Source of the DNA: Snuella lapsa
Lineage (GTDB): Bacteria; Bacteroidota; Bacteroidia; Flavobacteriales; Flavobacteriaceae
DNA length: 64,000 nt
Assembly (NCBI RefSeq): GCF_039539345.1
Contig: NZ_BAABCY010000012.1
Span: 15,349-79,348 of the forward strand
Direction: 5' to 3'
Part shown: piece by piece, positions 45,492-54,574 of the stretch
Position numbering within the stretch: the first letter of the stretch is position 1
Layout: the number at the start of each line of letters is the position of its first letter
Program-made: the position numbers and the translations under genes
Notes under the pieces: model-generated
The model's input: the letters and a program-made list of their open reading frames with translations, nothing else
What the model was told of the DNA's origin: nothing
Databases searched by the model: none

Positions 45492-46711
45492 TCAACCTTC
45501 CTTTTTATTAGAACGTGCATTGGCACATTGTTGCCTAAAAACACCATCAAACGGATCAAAGTTACCAAAACGTTCCATACTAAACGAATCGATTTGTGTA
45601 AACAGCGGCATGTCGTAAATTAATTCAGCTATAATGCGTCCGTACCCTCCTGAAGTAGCTACACCAGCTCCCGAACAACCTGTAGCTACGTAAAGCCCTT
45701 CCATATTTTTTGCTTTTCCCAATGTTAATGATGCATCTGGTGTATAGGTAGAAATTCCTGAAATACAATGTGCTATTTCCATATCATGAAACTCTGGAAA
45801 AAATTCCTGAAATTTTTCACCTTCATCCATTAGTATATGCCAAGATTCGTCTTCTTTTATCATGTTATAACCGTGCATACTATTGGGTAAGGTTTTAGGA
45901 TCCACGTGCAAACCGGCTCTATCCCGTATACCAAAAAGCAACGCTTCTCCTTCAGGTCTGCAATAAGTCGAGGCATCCGGAAAAATGGCCATTGGCTGGT
46001 GGGGATTAAATAAATCCGGTCTTCGTCCGGTTATCCAATAAATACTCCTTACCGGTGCCATTGGAATCGCCTCATTTACTTGCATAGACAACAAATTACT
46101 CCACGCACCAGCTGCATCAACCACTATATCACAGTTAATCACCCCATTATTGGTTCTTACACCTGTTATTTGATTGGCTTCGTACAAAATCTCCTCAACA
46201 TCCGTATACTGCTTTATAGTTGCTCCACATATTTTAGCAGCCTTAGCATAGTTATTTGCTAAAACAGTCGATTCCATATAGCAATCGCCTTTCATAAAAG
46301 CTCCACCTCTCACTTCTGAAATATTTACCCAAGGCAACCTTTCCTTAACTTCTTCGGCAGTAATCCATTCATGCTCCAACCCAAACTCCTTAGCTATTTC
46401 CATGAGGTTCCTAACACTTTTTTCGGAAGCATCAGATGCAACCACATGCACACTTCCTACCTTCATAACGCCAGAAGGCTCTTCTAGCAGAACCTCCATC
46501 TCTTCTATGGCGGCCATGGTTTCCATAACTAAAGGAATGATTGGTCTTTTTGCTCTAGCCAAGGTTACCAGCGATGCAGCTGCTGCCGTATTACCACTAC
46601 CAATATAATCGCGATCTACCAATGTCACTTCTGCATTACCCATTTTACTGACATAATAGGCCACTCCAGCCCCAATAGTACCACCACCAATACAACAACC
46701 TTTTTCATCAT
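45492..46711 (-). CDS. Glycine-oxidase/DadA-like FAD oxidoreductase, frameshifted near its 5' end
   Basis: The continuous frame starts only at GTG 46664 (390 residues) and misses the first FAD-binding strand. In the same frame upstream there is GGGTIGAG, the dinucleotide motif, but no ATG/GTG/TTG before a stop. ATGs at 46711/46708 read MMKKVVV in another frame. One missing base around 46690 would join them as MKKVVV-IGGGTIGAGV, a canonical N-terminus. The rest matches the glycine oxidase/D-amino-acid dehydrogenase family (GDCYMESTVLANNYAKAA, ATGCSGAGVATSGGYG). Divergent from phnA, it may oxidise 2-aminoethylphosphonate or its N-methyl form to phosphonoacetaldehyde, as reported for some flavoenzymes in phosphonate clusters. 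It may be a sequencing error or a broken gene. Confidence 0.78.
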
Positions 46712-46760
46712 TGATTAAATATTTCGATATAACTCCTTTTTAATACTTCAAAAACGTTTA

Positions 46761-46768
46761 CAAATTTA
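46761..46768 (-). promoter_or_regulatory. Candidate -7 box of the FAD oxidoreductase gene
   Basis: Minus-strand TAAATTTG matches TAnnTTTG about 50 bases before the expected ATG. No good -33 element was found, so confidence is low. Confidence 0.3.
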
Positions 46769-46952
46769 ACATATAGTATACAATGTTTTCATAAAAATCA
46801 AATATTTAACCTAACATTAATCTTAAAACAACATTAAATCACTCTATTGGCTCAATATCCAATTCATATCAGATATAAAAGCACTAATGTTAAATAATTG
46901 TAATATATGTCAATTTTTATTTCTAAAAATTATATTAATTGTAAAATTATTT

Positions 46953-46960
46953 TACTTTTG
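46953..46960 (+). promoter_or_regulatory. Candidate -7 box of the phnA operon
   Basis: TACTTTTG matches the Bacteroidota TAnnTTTG box exactly, 35 bases before the phnA ATG, a usual distance. A TTG lies upstream at 46939-46941 but too close for a standard -33. Confidence 0.4.
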
Positions 46961-46995
46961 TTAAAATTTTAAAGACAAATATTACAGAATACACA

Positions 46996-48207
46996 ATGAA
47001 AATTAACGACAGAGAGTATCCGAAACAAAAAAAGACGATTATTGGCATATGTATGGACGGTACATCATACCCTTATTATGAAAAGGCTAAAGATGTTATG
47101 CCCAACTTACAACGTTTTATTAAAGAGGGTTCGTTTGGAATGGTAAAAAGCGTAATCCCTTCATTCACAAACCCAAACAATATGGCCATCACTACCGGTG
47201 TACCTCCTGTAGTTAATGGTATATGTGGAAATTTTTATTGGGACACAGAGTTACAGGAAGAGGTAATGATGAACGACCCAAAATATCTAAAAGTTCCTAC
47301 TATCTTATCTGAGTTAAGTCATAATGGCCGCAAGGTTGCTGTTGTTACCGCAAAAGATAAATTAAGAAAAATGCTGGCTCATAATCTCGATGGCATTTGT
47401 TTTTCTGCTGAATTTGCCGATCAGGCAACGTTGGAAGAAAACGGTATTGAAAATGTTGAGAGCGATTTAATGGGTAAAGAGAGACCCGGTATATACGATC
47501 CCTACATCTCCGTTTATTGTATAGAAGCTGGCGCCAAACTTTTACAACGTGATCACTACGACGTTATGTACTTAACGACGACCGACTTTGTTCAGCATAA
47601 ATATGCTCCCGGTAGTGAAGGTGCTAACGACTTTTTGGCGAAAATAGACCATTGGCTTGGAGAGCTTGACAAATTAGGCGCTATTGTTGGTGTAACGGCC
47701 GATCACGGTATGGAAGCAAAAACCAATGCCGATGGCTCACCTAAAGTACAATTTATAGAACAATTATTAAACGAACAGGGTATTAAAACGCGTGTTATCT
47801 TACCGATTACAGATCCTTACGTAGTACATCATGGTGCTTTGGGTGGCTATGGCACCTTATATCTTGATGACAAATCACAATTGGAAGCCGCGAAGACTTA
47901 CCTGTTAAGTTTAGATGGTATTGAAAAAGTTTTAACCAATGCCGAAGCTGTTGAGGCTTATGAGTTACCTTCAGATAGAATTGGCGATTTAGTTGTGTTG
48001 TCTGATGCCGCTACAACCATAGGAAGAACGCCGGAATGGCACGACCTTGATAAAGTAAAAGAGGGCTTACGTTCACACGGTAGTGAACATTGCCAGGTAG
48101 TTCCAATGATCTTTAATAAGAAATTAAATGATGCCTATGCGGAAAAATTAGCCACCGGCACCTGTAGAAACTTTGATCTGTTCCATTTCCTTTCTAACGG
48201 ATTTTAA
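46996..48207 (+). CDS. phnA: Phosphonoacetate hydrolase
   Basis: This 403-residue alkaline-phosphatase-superfamily enzyme keeps the residues known for phosphonoacetate hydrolase: Asp21, nucleophile Thr58 in SFTNPNN, Lys120/Lys122 in TAKDKLRK, Asp197 and His201 in TTTDFVQH, Asp236-His237 in ADHG, and a late His (361 in RSHGSEH). It splits phosphonoacetate to acetate and phosphate, the last step after PhnW and PhnY. It is first in the rightward operon phnA-phnY-phnW-regulator-transporter. The name refers to phosphonoacetate hydrolase, not the unrelated E. coli PhnA. Confidence 0.93.
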   Translation: MKINDREYPKQKKTIIGICMDGTSYPYYEKAKDVMPNLQRFIKEGSFGMVKSVIPSFTNPNNMAITTGVPPVVNGICGNFYWDTELQEEVMMNDPKYLKVPTILSELSHNGRKVAVVTAKDKLRKMLAHNLDGICFSAEFADQATLEENGIENVESDLMGKERPGIYDPYISVYCIEAGAKLLQRDHYDVMYLTTTDFVQHKYAPGSEGANDFLAKIDHWLGELDKLGAIVGVTADHGMEAKTNADGSPKVQFIEQLLNEQGIKTRVILPITDPYVVHHGALGGYGTLYLDDKSQLEAAKTYLLSLDGIEKVLTNAEAVEAYELPSDRIGDLVVLSDAATTIGRTPEWHDLDKVKEGLRSHGSEHCQVVPMIFNKKLNDAYAEKLATGTCRNFDLFHFLSNGF

Positions 48208-48242
48208 ACCGGAGTAAAACAAAAACTATTAAATGCAAAATT

Positions 48243-49724
48243 ATGAATGAACAAGTTGGAATTTTAGAAAAAGACGGTCATAAAAATAGCGACGGCATCA
48301 TTGAGTTCGGTGCGATTATAGATGGTAAACAAGTTACTACCGGAGAGTGGATAGAAGTATATAATCCCTATAGTAAAAAACTAGTGGGTAGAGTAGCTTC
48401 CATTAATACTGATACTCTGGATCAGGTTTTAAGAGATACTAAAAAAACTAAAATAAATTTAACCCGTTACGAGCGCTATGAAATATTAAATAAAATAGCG
48501 GACGAACTCGAAAAACGGGTAGATGAAGTGAGTCAGATGATCACCGATGAAACGGGATTGTGTTTAAAAGACACGCGTTACGAAGCCAGCCGCGTTTCTG
48601 ATGTTTTACGTTTTTCTGCCATGAAAGCACTGGACGACGATTCACAAGTATTTCCATGCGATGTCTCCAAAAACGGAAAACCAAGACGTATTTATACAAC
48701 GCGGGTTCCTTTGGGCTTAGTGAGTGCAATCACGCCTTTTAACCATCCTATGAATCAGGTAGTGCATAAAATTGCACCGGCCATAGCTACTAATAACACC
48801 GTAGTACTAAAACCTTCTGAAAGAACACCGCTTTCGGCCTACTATTTCGCGCAATTGGCCTTAGACTGCGGTCTGCCCGCCAACATGCTAAACTGCATTA
48901 ACGGAAAAGATATTCAGGCAACCTCAGAAATGATGACGGTACATCCAGACATTACTATGGTATCCTTTACCGGAGGTAGTAAAATTGGAAAAATAATCGC
49001 TTCGAAAGCTGGTTATAAAAAATTGGTTTTAGAACTTGGAGGCAGCTCTGCCCTACTCGTTTTAGATGATGCCGATATTGACGAAGCTGTTGAAGTGACC
49101 ATGGCAGGAACCTTTAAAAATTCTGCTCAGCGTTGTACAGCCATACGAAGAATATTGGTACACGAAAGTATTGCCGATGCCTATGCTGCCAAACTAGCCG
49201 AACGGGTTAAAGCCATTAAATATGGTGATCCATACGACGAAACCAACGATATGGGAACCGTTATTACAGAAGAAGCCGCCATTGAAATGGAACGACGTGT
49301 TCAGGATGCTATAAAAAATGGTGCTGTTTGTTTGGCAGGAAATAAACGTGAAGGTGCTTTGTTTGCTCCAACGGTATTAGATCACATTAAAAACGATCAC
49401 GAAGTAGTTGCTAAAGAAACCTTTGGTCCTGTAGCACCAATCATTCGTTTTTCAACATTAGATGAAGCCATCGAAATAGCAAACGATACGCCTTACGGTT
49501 TATCGGGAGGTGTAGTCAGCAATCACTGGCCATCTATTCAGCGTGTTATTACCGAGTTGGACACGGGCACTGTAAATGTTAATGAAGCCCCTAGCTATAG
49601 ACTGGAATGGACCCCTTTTGGTGGTGTTAAAGATTCCGGATTAGGATATAAAGAAGGTGTTATAGAGGCCATGAAAGGCTATACCTATGTAAAAACATAT
49701 TCTTTGCCCTGGGATATAGCCTAG
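48243..49724 (+). CDS. phnY: Phosphonoacetaldehyde dehydrogenase
   Basis: This 493-residue aldehyde dehydrogenase has Asn167 (TPFNHPM), Lys190 (VLKPSE), the cofactor loop FTGGSKIGK, general base Glu264 (LELGG) and catalytic Cys298 (NSAQRCTA). The family oxidises many aldehydes; its position between phnA and phnW makes NAD-dependent oxidation of phosphonoacetaldehyde to phosphonoacetate by far the likeliest role. It begins 35 bases after phnA. Note that phnY has also been used for a dioxygenase; here it means the dehydrogenase. Confidence 0.9.
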   Translation: MNEQVGILEKDGHKNSDGIIEFGAIIDGKQVTTGEWIEVYNPYSKKLVGRVASINTDTLDQVLRDTKKTKINLTRYERYEILNKIADELEKRVDEVSQMITDETGLCLKDTRYEASRVSDVLRFSAMKALDDDSQVFPCDVSKNGKPRRIYTTRVPLGLVSAITPFNHPMNQVVHKIAPAIATNNTVVLKPSERTPLSAYYFAQLALDCGLPANMLNCINGKDIQATSEMMTVHPDITMVSFTGGSKIGKIIASKAGYKKLVLELGGSSALLVLDDADIDEAVEVTMAGTFKNSAQRCTAIRRILVHESIADAYAAKLAERVKAIKYGDPYDETNDMGTVITEEAAIEMERRVQDAIKNGAVCLAGNKREGALFAPTVLDHIKNDHEVVAKETFGPVAPIIRFSTLDEAIEIANDTPYGLSGGVVSNHWPSIQRVITELDTGTVNVNEAPSYRLEWTPFGGVKDSGLGYKEGVIEAMKGYTYVKTYSLPWDIA

Positions 49725-49737
49725 TTATAAATATAAT

Positions 49738-49868
49738 GAGGCTGTCTAAAAAGTGTCATTCTGAATGAAATGAAGAATCTGTTTAAAATTCAAAATATTG
49801 ACTTACATATAAATAAGATTCTTCACTTCGCTCTGAATGACAAAATAAAACACTTTTTAGACGACCTC
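49738..49868. repeat. 131-bp imperfect palindrome (MITE/REP-like) between phnY and phnW
   Basis: The ends are GAGGCTGTCTAAAAAGTG (49738-49755) and the inverse CACTTTTTAGACGACCTC (49851-49868), matching at 16 of 18 positions. The next 25 bases inward match at about 20 of 25, including the TTCTTCACTTCG-type motif common in flavobacterial repeats. The centre is unpaired. It is non-coding, of the size and form of a miniature inverted-repeat element. As RNA it would form a long hairpin within the phn transcript. Confidence 0.7.
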
Positions 49869-49925
49869 AAATCAATTGATTTTAGAACTTTTTACAATTA
49901 GTTAAATAACGTACTCCAAATGAAA

Positions 49926-49969
49926 CATCCGTAAGCACTCATCTAATTAAATATGTAAATATACGGATG
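49926..49969 (+). promoter_or_regulatory. Inverted repeat enclosing the upstream ATG of phnW
   Basis: CATCCGTA (49926-49933) and TACGGATG (49962-49969) are perfect inverted repeats with a 28-base loop. The last three bases are the ATG at 49967, the longest phnW start. The arrangement equals that of the four minus-strand leaders, and ATGAAA stands just upstream here too. If phnW really starts at 49988 or 50003 the hairpin is only a 5' UTR structure. Confidence 0.4.
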
Positions 49970-51115
49970 CTACTTGAGAGCTTTAAAATGAAAAACAAAC
50001 CTATGAAACCAATTACACGAAATATCTTATTGAACCCCGGACCAGCGACAACCACAGATACCGTTAAATGGGCACAAGCGATACCCGACATTTGTCCTCG
50101 TGAACAAGAGTTTGGAGACCTTATGGAATTCTGCTCAACAGAAATCACAAAATTTGTAGGTAATACTGCAGATCATGCTACTGTACTTTTTGGAGGATCG
50201 GGAACTGCGACTGTTGAAGCTATATTGAGCTCTGTTATACCTGAAAACGGTAAAGTACTTATTATAGATAACGGTGCTTATGGTAAACGTATGCGACAAA
50301 TAACGAATGTTTACAAAATTGAGACTGTTGCTTTCGAATCGTCGTCCATAGAACCTATTGATCTCAATGCCCTCGAATCCTTAATTAAGAATACGGATGG
50401 CCTGACTCATTTGGCCATGATCCACCACGAAACTACCACCGGATTGTTAAATGATATTACTGCCGTTGGTGCAATTTGTGAGCGACATAATATTAGTTTT
50501 ATAGTAGATTCCATGAGTGGCTTTGCTGCCATTCCAGTAGACATGGAAGCCATGCACATCGATTACCTAGCTGCAAGCTCTAATAAAAACATACAGGGAA
50601 TGGCGGGTATTGGATTTGCCATTTGTAATAAAAAGGTATTAGAATCTACTGCTTCCATTCCTATGCGAAATCTATATCTTAATCTGTACGCACAATATGC
50701 CTATTTTGAAAAAACGCACCAAACACGATTTACACCTCCTGTTCAAACGTTTTATGCACTAAAACAAGCTATTATTGAAACGCAAGAAGAAACCATAGAA
50801 GGACGTTATGCGCGTTACAGTAAGTCTTGGGAAACATTAATTTCTGGTTTAGAATCACTTGGATTGGAATACCTAATAGATAAAAAATACCATTCTAAAA
50901 TTATTACATCTATTATTGAACCCAATACAGACGCTTATGATTTTAACGAAATGCACGACTACTTTTTTGAAAGAGGATTTACAATCTATCCTGGAAAAGT
51001 AAATGACTACGATACCTTTAGAATTTCCAATATCGGACAAATAGATTATAAAGACATTGAGGCTTTTTTAGAAGTATTAAAATCTTATCTTGTAAAGATA
51101 AAATTTATACAATAA
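49967..51115 (+). CDS. phnW: 2-Aminoethylphosphonate:pyruvate transaminase
   Basis: This PLP enzyme of 382 residues (longest reading) has the PhnW hallmarks: LLNPGPATTTDTVKWAQAIPDICPREQEFGDLM region, FGGSGTATVEA, PLP-contact Asp181 (FIVDSMSGF) and PLP lysine Lys207 (AASSNKNIQG). It transfers the amino group of 2-aminoethylphosphonate to pyruvate, giving phosphonoacetaldehyde and alanine. Starts at 49988 (MKNKPMK) or 50003 (MKPITRN) fit the usual family N-terminus better than 49967. It lies 242 bases after phnY, the gap holding a palindromic repeat, and 15 bases before the regulator gene. Confidence 0.93.
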   Translation: MLLESFKMKNKPMKPITRNILLNPGPATTTDTVKWAQAIPDICPREQEFGDLMEFCSTEITKFVGNTADHATVLFGGSGTATVEAILSSVIPENGKVLIIDNGAYGKRMRQITNVYKIETVAFESSSIEPIDLNALESLIKNTDGLTHLAMIHHETTTGLLNDITAVGAICERHNISFIVDSMSGFAAIPVDMEAMHIDYLAASSNKNIQGMAGIGFAICNKKVLESTASIPMRNLYLNLYAQYAYFEKTHQTRFTPPVQTFYALKQAIIETQEETIEGRYARYSKSWETLISGLESLGLEYLIDKKYHSKIITSIIEPNTDAYDFNEMHDYFFERGFTIYPGKVNDYDTFRISNIGQIDYKDIEAFLEVLKSYLVKIKFIQ

Positions 51116-51130
51116 CTAAAACCTTAAATT

Positions 51131-51700
51131 TTGGAAGACATATTAGTAAATCTCGGAAAACAACTAAAAAGAATACGCGTAAATAAAAACTTAAGCTTAA
51201 AGCAAGTGGCAGAAATGAGCGATGTGAGTATTGGCTTAATTTCTAAAATTGAAAATTTCAGAACTACACCTTCGCTACCCGTTCTACTTAAAATAATGCA
51301 ATCCTTAGAGATCGATCTGTCAGAATTAAATCTAACGTCGAATAATTCGGATCCTTATATTTTAATTAGAAAAGGGGAAGGTATGCTCGAAGATCGCGAA
51401 GATTCTGTCGGACTTGAATACACCTTTTTATTTTCGGATAATATATCAGAAAGCAATCTAAGAACTTATATTGTTAGTGTAAAAAAGGACGTGTATCGAG
51501 AACCCATTTCGACTGATGCCAAAGAAATCATTTATGTCATTCAAGGAAAATTAAATTATATTATTAACGATGAAGTCATTGTTCTGGAAGCTGGTGACAC
51601 CTTATTCTTTGACGGCTCTATACCTCATGCTGTTCAAAATATATACAATGAAACTGCTTCTATGCTTAAAATGTACATGATTCAAAAGTATCCCTATTAA
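51131..51700 (+). CDS. XRE-family regulator with cupin domain, paralogue of the one at 30299
   Basis: This 189-residue protein starts at TTG (MEDILVNLGKQLKRIR), the position equal to the ATG of its paralogue at 30299. HTH about 8-62 (SLKQVAEMSDVSIGLISKIEN), cupin about 110-185 (IYVIQGKLNYIINDEVIVLEAGD). Its genes' neighbours point to control of the phn operon, with an aminophosphonate or related amine as possible ligand. The two paralogues differ mainly in the cupin half, as expected if they sense different but similar molecules. Confidence 0.88.
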   Translation: MEDILVNLGKQLKRIRVNKNLSLKQVAEMSDVSIGLISKIENFRTTPSLPVLLKIMQSLEIDLSELNLTSNNSDPYILIRKGEGMLEDREDSVGLEYTFLFSDNISESNLRTYIVSVKKDVYREPISTDAKEIIYVIQGKLNYIINDEVIVLEAGDTLFFDGSIPHAVQNIYNETASMLKMYMIQKYPY

Positions 51701-51705
51701 ATGCA

Positions 51706-53001
51706 ATGAGTCTAACTAGAGAACAAAAGTATTGGAGAAAACGCATTTTTTTCCTTACATGGATTGCTTATGCCGGTTTTTATTTTGGAAGAAAAAATCT
51801 TTCAGTAACATGGAGTTCCATGGCAGCCGACCTTGACCTGAACAATTCAAATTATGCCACTATTATTTTTATTTACAGCTTAATTTACACCATAGGTCAG
51901 TTTTTAAACGGTTATCTATCCGATACTTTTGGTCCTCGAAAAATTGTTAGTATCGGGCTGTTTCTAGCCGCTATCGGTAACTTTTTCTTAGGACTCACGT
52001 TCTCTGTTGGTGTTGTTATATTTTTAATAGGACTCAATGGTTATGGGCAGTCTACCGGTTGGAGTGGTTTGATAAAAAACATGACGCCCTGGTTTAGGAC
52101 CAACGAACGTGGTATTGTCATGTCATGGTGGTCCACATGCTACGTAACTGGTGGTTTTTTAGCAACCATTTTTGCTACCTATGCTGCCTTCGATATGGAT
52201 TTTATGAATGAGCTGGGCTGGAAAAGAGGTTTTTACTTTCCATCAGCTATTTTAATAGGCATAGCATTTCTCTATTTGCTTTTTACCAGAAACGACCCTA
52301 AGGACATTGATGTTCCTATTATCGTTGAAGACAAGTACAATTTTCAAACAGGAGGCTCTGCGAAATCCGAAAAGCTAAAAATATTAAAACTACTCATTAC
52401 GAATAAAGCGCTTTGGATTTATTCTAGTTGCTATATGATCTTAAAAATGACACGGTATTCCTTTTTGTTCTGGCTCCCCATTTACCTGGAAAGGTCTTTA
52501 CAATACGACCCTAATGAAGCGGGGTATATTTCGTCTGTCTACGAACTAATTGGTTTCTTTGGTGTTATTCTGGCTGGATACACATCCGATAAGATTTTTA
52601 ATTCGAAACGTTTTAGCACAGTATCCTTAATGATGCTAGGCTTAGCTAGCGTTTGTCTTCTACACCCTTATCTGGTTACATTTGGCAAATTCGGCACCAT
52701 CTTGAGTATTGCATTAATAGGTATGGCAACCTATGGGCCAGATTCATTGATTTGCACTGCGGGTTCTATGGACGTTGGCGGTAAAAAAGGTGCAGGGATG
52801 GCAGCGGGAATTATTAACGGTATGGGTTCTATAGGCCAAATGTTTTCTGGCTTTATCGTTGTAGCGATTAACGAAGCCTTTGGTTGGGACAACCTATTTT
52901 ACTTTTTCGTACTTATGTCCACGATTGGTGGCGGTTTGGCTGCATTAAAATGGAATTTTAAAAGTCCCGAAAGGCATTTGGAATACCCTACCAATACTTA
53001 A
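51706..53001 (+). CDS. MFS transporter of the organophosphate:phosphate antiporter (GlpT/UhpT) type
   Basis: This 431-residue protein has about 12 membrane helices and the OPA-family N-terminus (WIAYAGFYFGRKNLSVTWSSMAADL) and loop GYLSDTFGPRK. Relatives move glycerol-3-phosphate or hexose-6-phosphate. Here it follows phnW and its regulator by 6 bases, so uptake of 2-aminoethylphosphonate or a related phosphonate is the best inference. No phosphonate ABC transporter is seen nearby. Confidence 0.83.
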   Translation: MSLTREQKYWRKRIFFLTWIAYAGFYFGRKNLSVTWSSMAADLDLNNSNYATIIFIYSLIYTIGQFLNGYLSDTFGPRKIVSIGLFLAAIGNFFLGLTFSVGVVIFLIGLNGYGQSTGWSGLIKNMTPWFRTNERGIVMSWWSTCYVTGGFLATIFATYAAFDMDFMNELGWKRGFYFPSAILIGIAFLYLLFTRNDPKDIDVPIIVEDKYNFQTGGSAKSEKLKILKLLITNKALWIYSSCYMILKMTRYSFLFWLPIYLERSLQYDPNEAGYISSVYELIGFFGVILAGYTSDKIFNSKRFSTVSLMMLGLASVCLLHPYLVTFGKFGTILSIALIGMATYGPDSLICTAGSMDVGGKKGAGMAAGIINGMGSIGQMFSGFIVVAINEAFGWDNLFYFFVLMSTIGGGLAALKWNFKSPERHLEYPTNT

Positions 53002-53105
53002 TAAGGATATTAGAAAAGAGGAGTATTCGACATAAGAAAACCGTTAGATTTTGACACAAATTTCCTTTGTAATAGCACTCAGTCTGACACGATTTTGATT
53101 AAAAG

Positions 53106-53140
53106 TAAAGCGCGGATTTTCAATAAAAGCCCGCGCTTTA
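53106..53140. terminator. Bidirectional terminator between convergent operons
   Basis: TAAAGCGCGG (53106-53115) and CCGCGCTTTA (53131-53140) form a perfect 10-bp GC-rich stem with a 15-base loop. It lies between the MFS gene stop (plus) and the sulfatase stop at 53147 (minus), with T-rich sequence on one side and A-rich on the other. Confidence 0.85.
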
Positions 53141-53146
53141 TTTCAA

Positions 53147-54574
53147 CTATTTGACAGCAAGAGGTTCATAATCTGGATTTAATTCGGTAGGAACCGGTGC
53201 TTTCATTTTTACCCTCCATGCTTTTAACGCTTCATGTAACTCCTTTACTTTATCAGGGTTTACTTCAGACAAATCATTCTGTTCTCTTTCATCAAGTTCC
53301 AAGTTATACAACTCTAATGCACCATCTTCAAAGTATTCGTGCAATTTCCAGTTTCCTCTTCTAATAACACTACCAGGTCGTGTTCTAAACAATGTATCTC
53401 TTGCCTGATCTTTTTTAGGATTTCCAGCTTGTAAATAAATTGGAAAATGCCATATTAAACTCCGCTCTGCCAATGTTTTATTCTCTGTTAACAAAGGGTA
53501 TAAAGATGCACCATCCAACTCTAAGGTTTCTTTACTTTTTACAACATCCAACAAGGTCGGAAAAACGTCCATACCCGTAATTGGGACATCTGTTTTTCTG
53601 GGACTTTTAATTTTTTTGGGCCACTTTACCATAAAAGGCACCCTAATGCCGCCTTCATAATAAGACCCCTTACCTGCACGCAAAGGAAATTGTGATGATA
53701 CACTTGCTAAGCCTCCATTATCTGAAGTAAAAATAACCAAAGTATTATCGGATAGGTTATTGGCTTCTAAACTTGCCAATAATCTACCAATATTTTCGTC
53801 CATGGCTTCTACCATGGCTCCATATGTAGCATTGAAACGATTATCTTCTTTAATAATTTTTTTGTATTTGTCAATAAGCTCCTTTTTTCCCTGTAAGGGC
53901 GTATGTACTGTATAATAAGGCAAATAAAGGAAAAATGGTTTTTCCTTATTGCTTTCCATAAATTGTATTGCCTCACTTGTAAGTCTTTCTGTTAGATACT
54001 CTCCCTTAGCCCCATCTGAAAGTGTCTTGTTGTTATAGGGACTGAAATACGATTTAGGATGTCCCTGATGGGTCCCTCCAACATTTACATCGAATCCCTG
54101 TGTTTTTGGATCATCACTTAAGTGCCATTTCCCAACGGAAGCATTTATATAGCCTTGCTTTTTTAAAACCTCAGCTATCGTGGTAAAATCTTCAGCTAAA
54201 TCATCTGTATTGGGCGTTGGTATTAATTTTCTATCTTTTGACTTTCCCCTTGTTGAAGGACTAACCGTATAAATGCCATGTCTGGGCGTATTTAACCCCG
54301 TCATAACACAAGCCCTGCTAGGTGCACAATTGGCAGCTGGTGCATAAGCATTTGTAAATACCACACTTTCGGTTGCTAGCCTATCTAAATTTGGTGTTTG
54401 GTACATTGGATTCCCCATAAAACCCAGATCGCTCCAACCCAAATCATCAACTACGACAAAAAGAATGTTGGGCTTTTCTACTTCTGGGCCAGGTACCTTT
54501 TTAGATACTGTATTACAAGTGCTAAGTAAAAACAGACTGAGTATGGTACTTATTAATCTTATACGTTTTTTCAC
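53147..54574 (-). CDS. Type I sulfatase, lipoprotein, GTG start
   Basis: This 475-residue sulfatase has lipobox Cys20, metal Asp43-Asp44 (VDDLG) and the formylglycine motif CAPSR at 83-87, plus TSDNGG and GSYYEGGIRVPF. It begins with GTG (54574) inside a leader hairpin; no better ATG is near, and the signal peptide starts right there. It is the last gene of the second SusCD locus and probably desulfates the imported or surface-bound glycan. The exact S1 subfamily was not determined. Confidence 0.88.
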   Translation of the reverse strand: MKKRIRLISTILSLFLLSTCNTVSKKVPGPEVEKPNILFVVVDDLGWSDLGFMGNPMYQTPNLDRLATESVVFTNAYAPAANCAPSRACVMTGLNTPRHGIYTVSPSTRGKSKDRKLIPTPNTDDLAEDFTTIAEVLKKQGYINASVGKWHLSDDPKTQGFDVNVGGTHQGHPKSYFSPYNNKTLSDGAKGEYLTERLTSEAIQFMESNKEKPFFLYLPYYTVHTPLQGKKELIDKYKKIIKEDNRFNATYGAMVEAMDENIGRLLASLEANNLSDNTLVIFTSDNGGLASVSSQFPLRAGKGSYYEGGIRVPFMVKWPKKIKSPRKTDVPITGMDVFPTLLDVVKSKETLELDGASLYPLLTENKTLAERSLIWHFPIYLQAGNPKKDQARDTLFRTRPGSVIRRGNWKLHEYFEDGALELYNLELDEREQNDLSEVNPDKVKELHEALKAWRVKMKAPVPTELNPDYEPLAVK

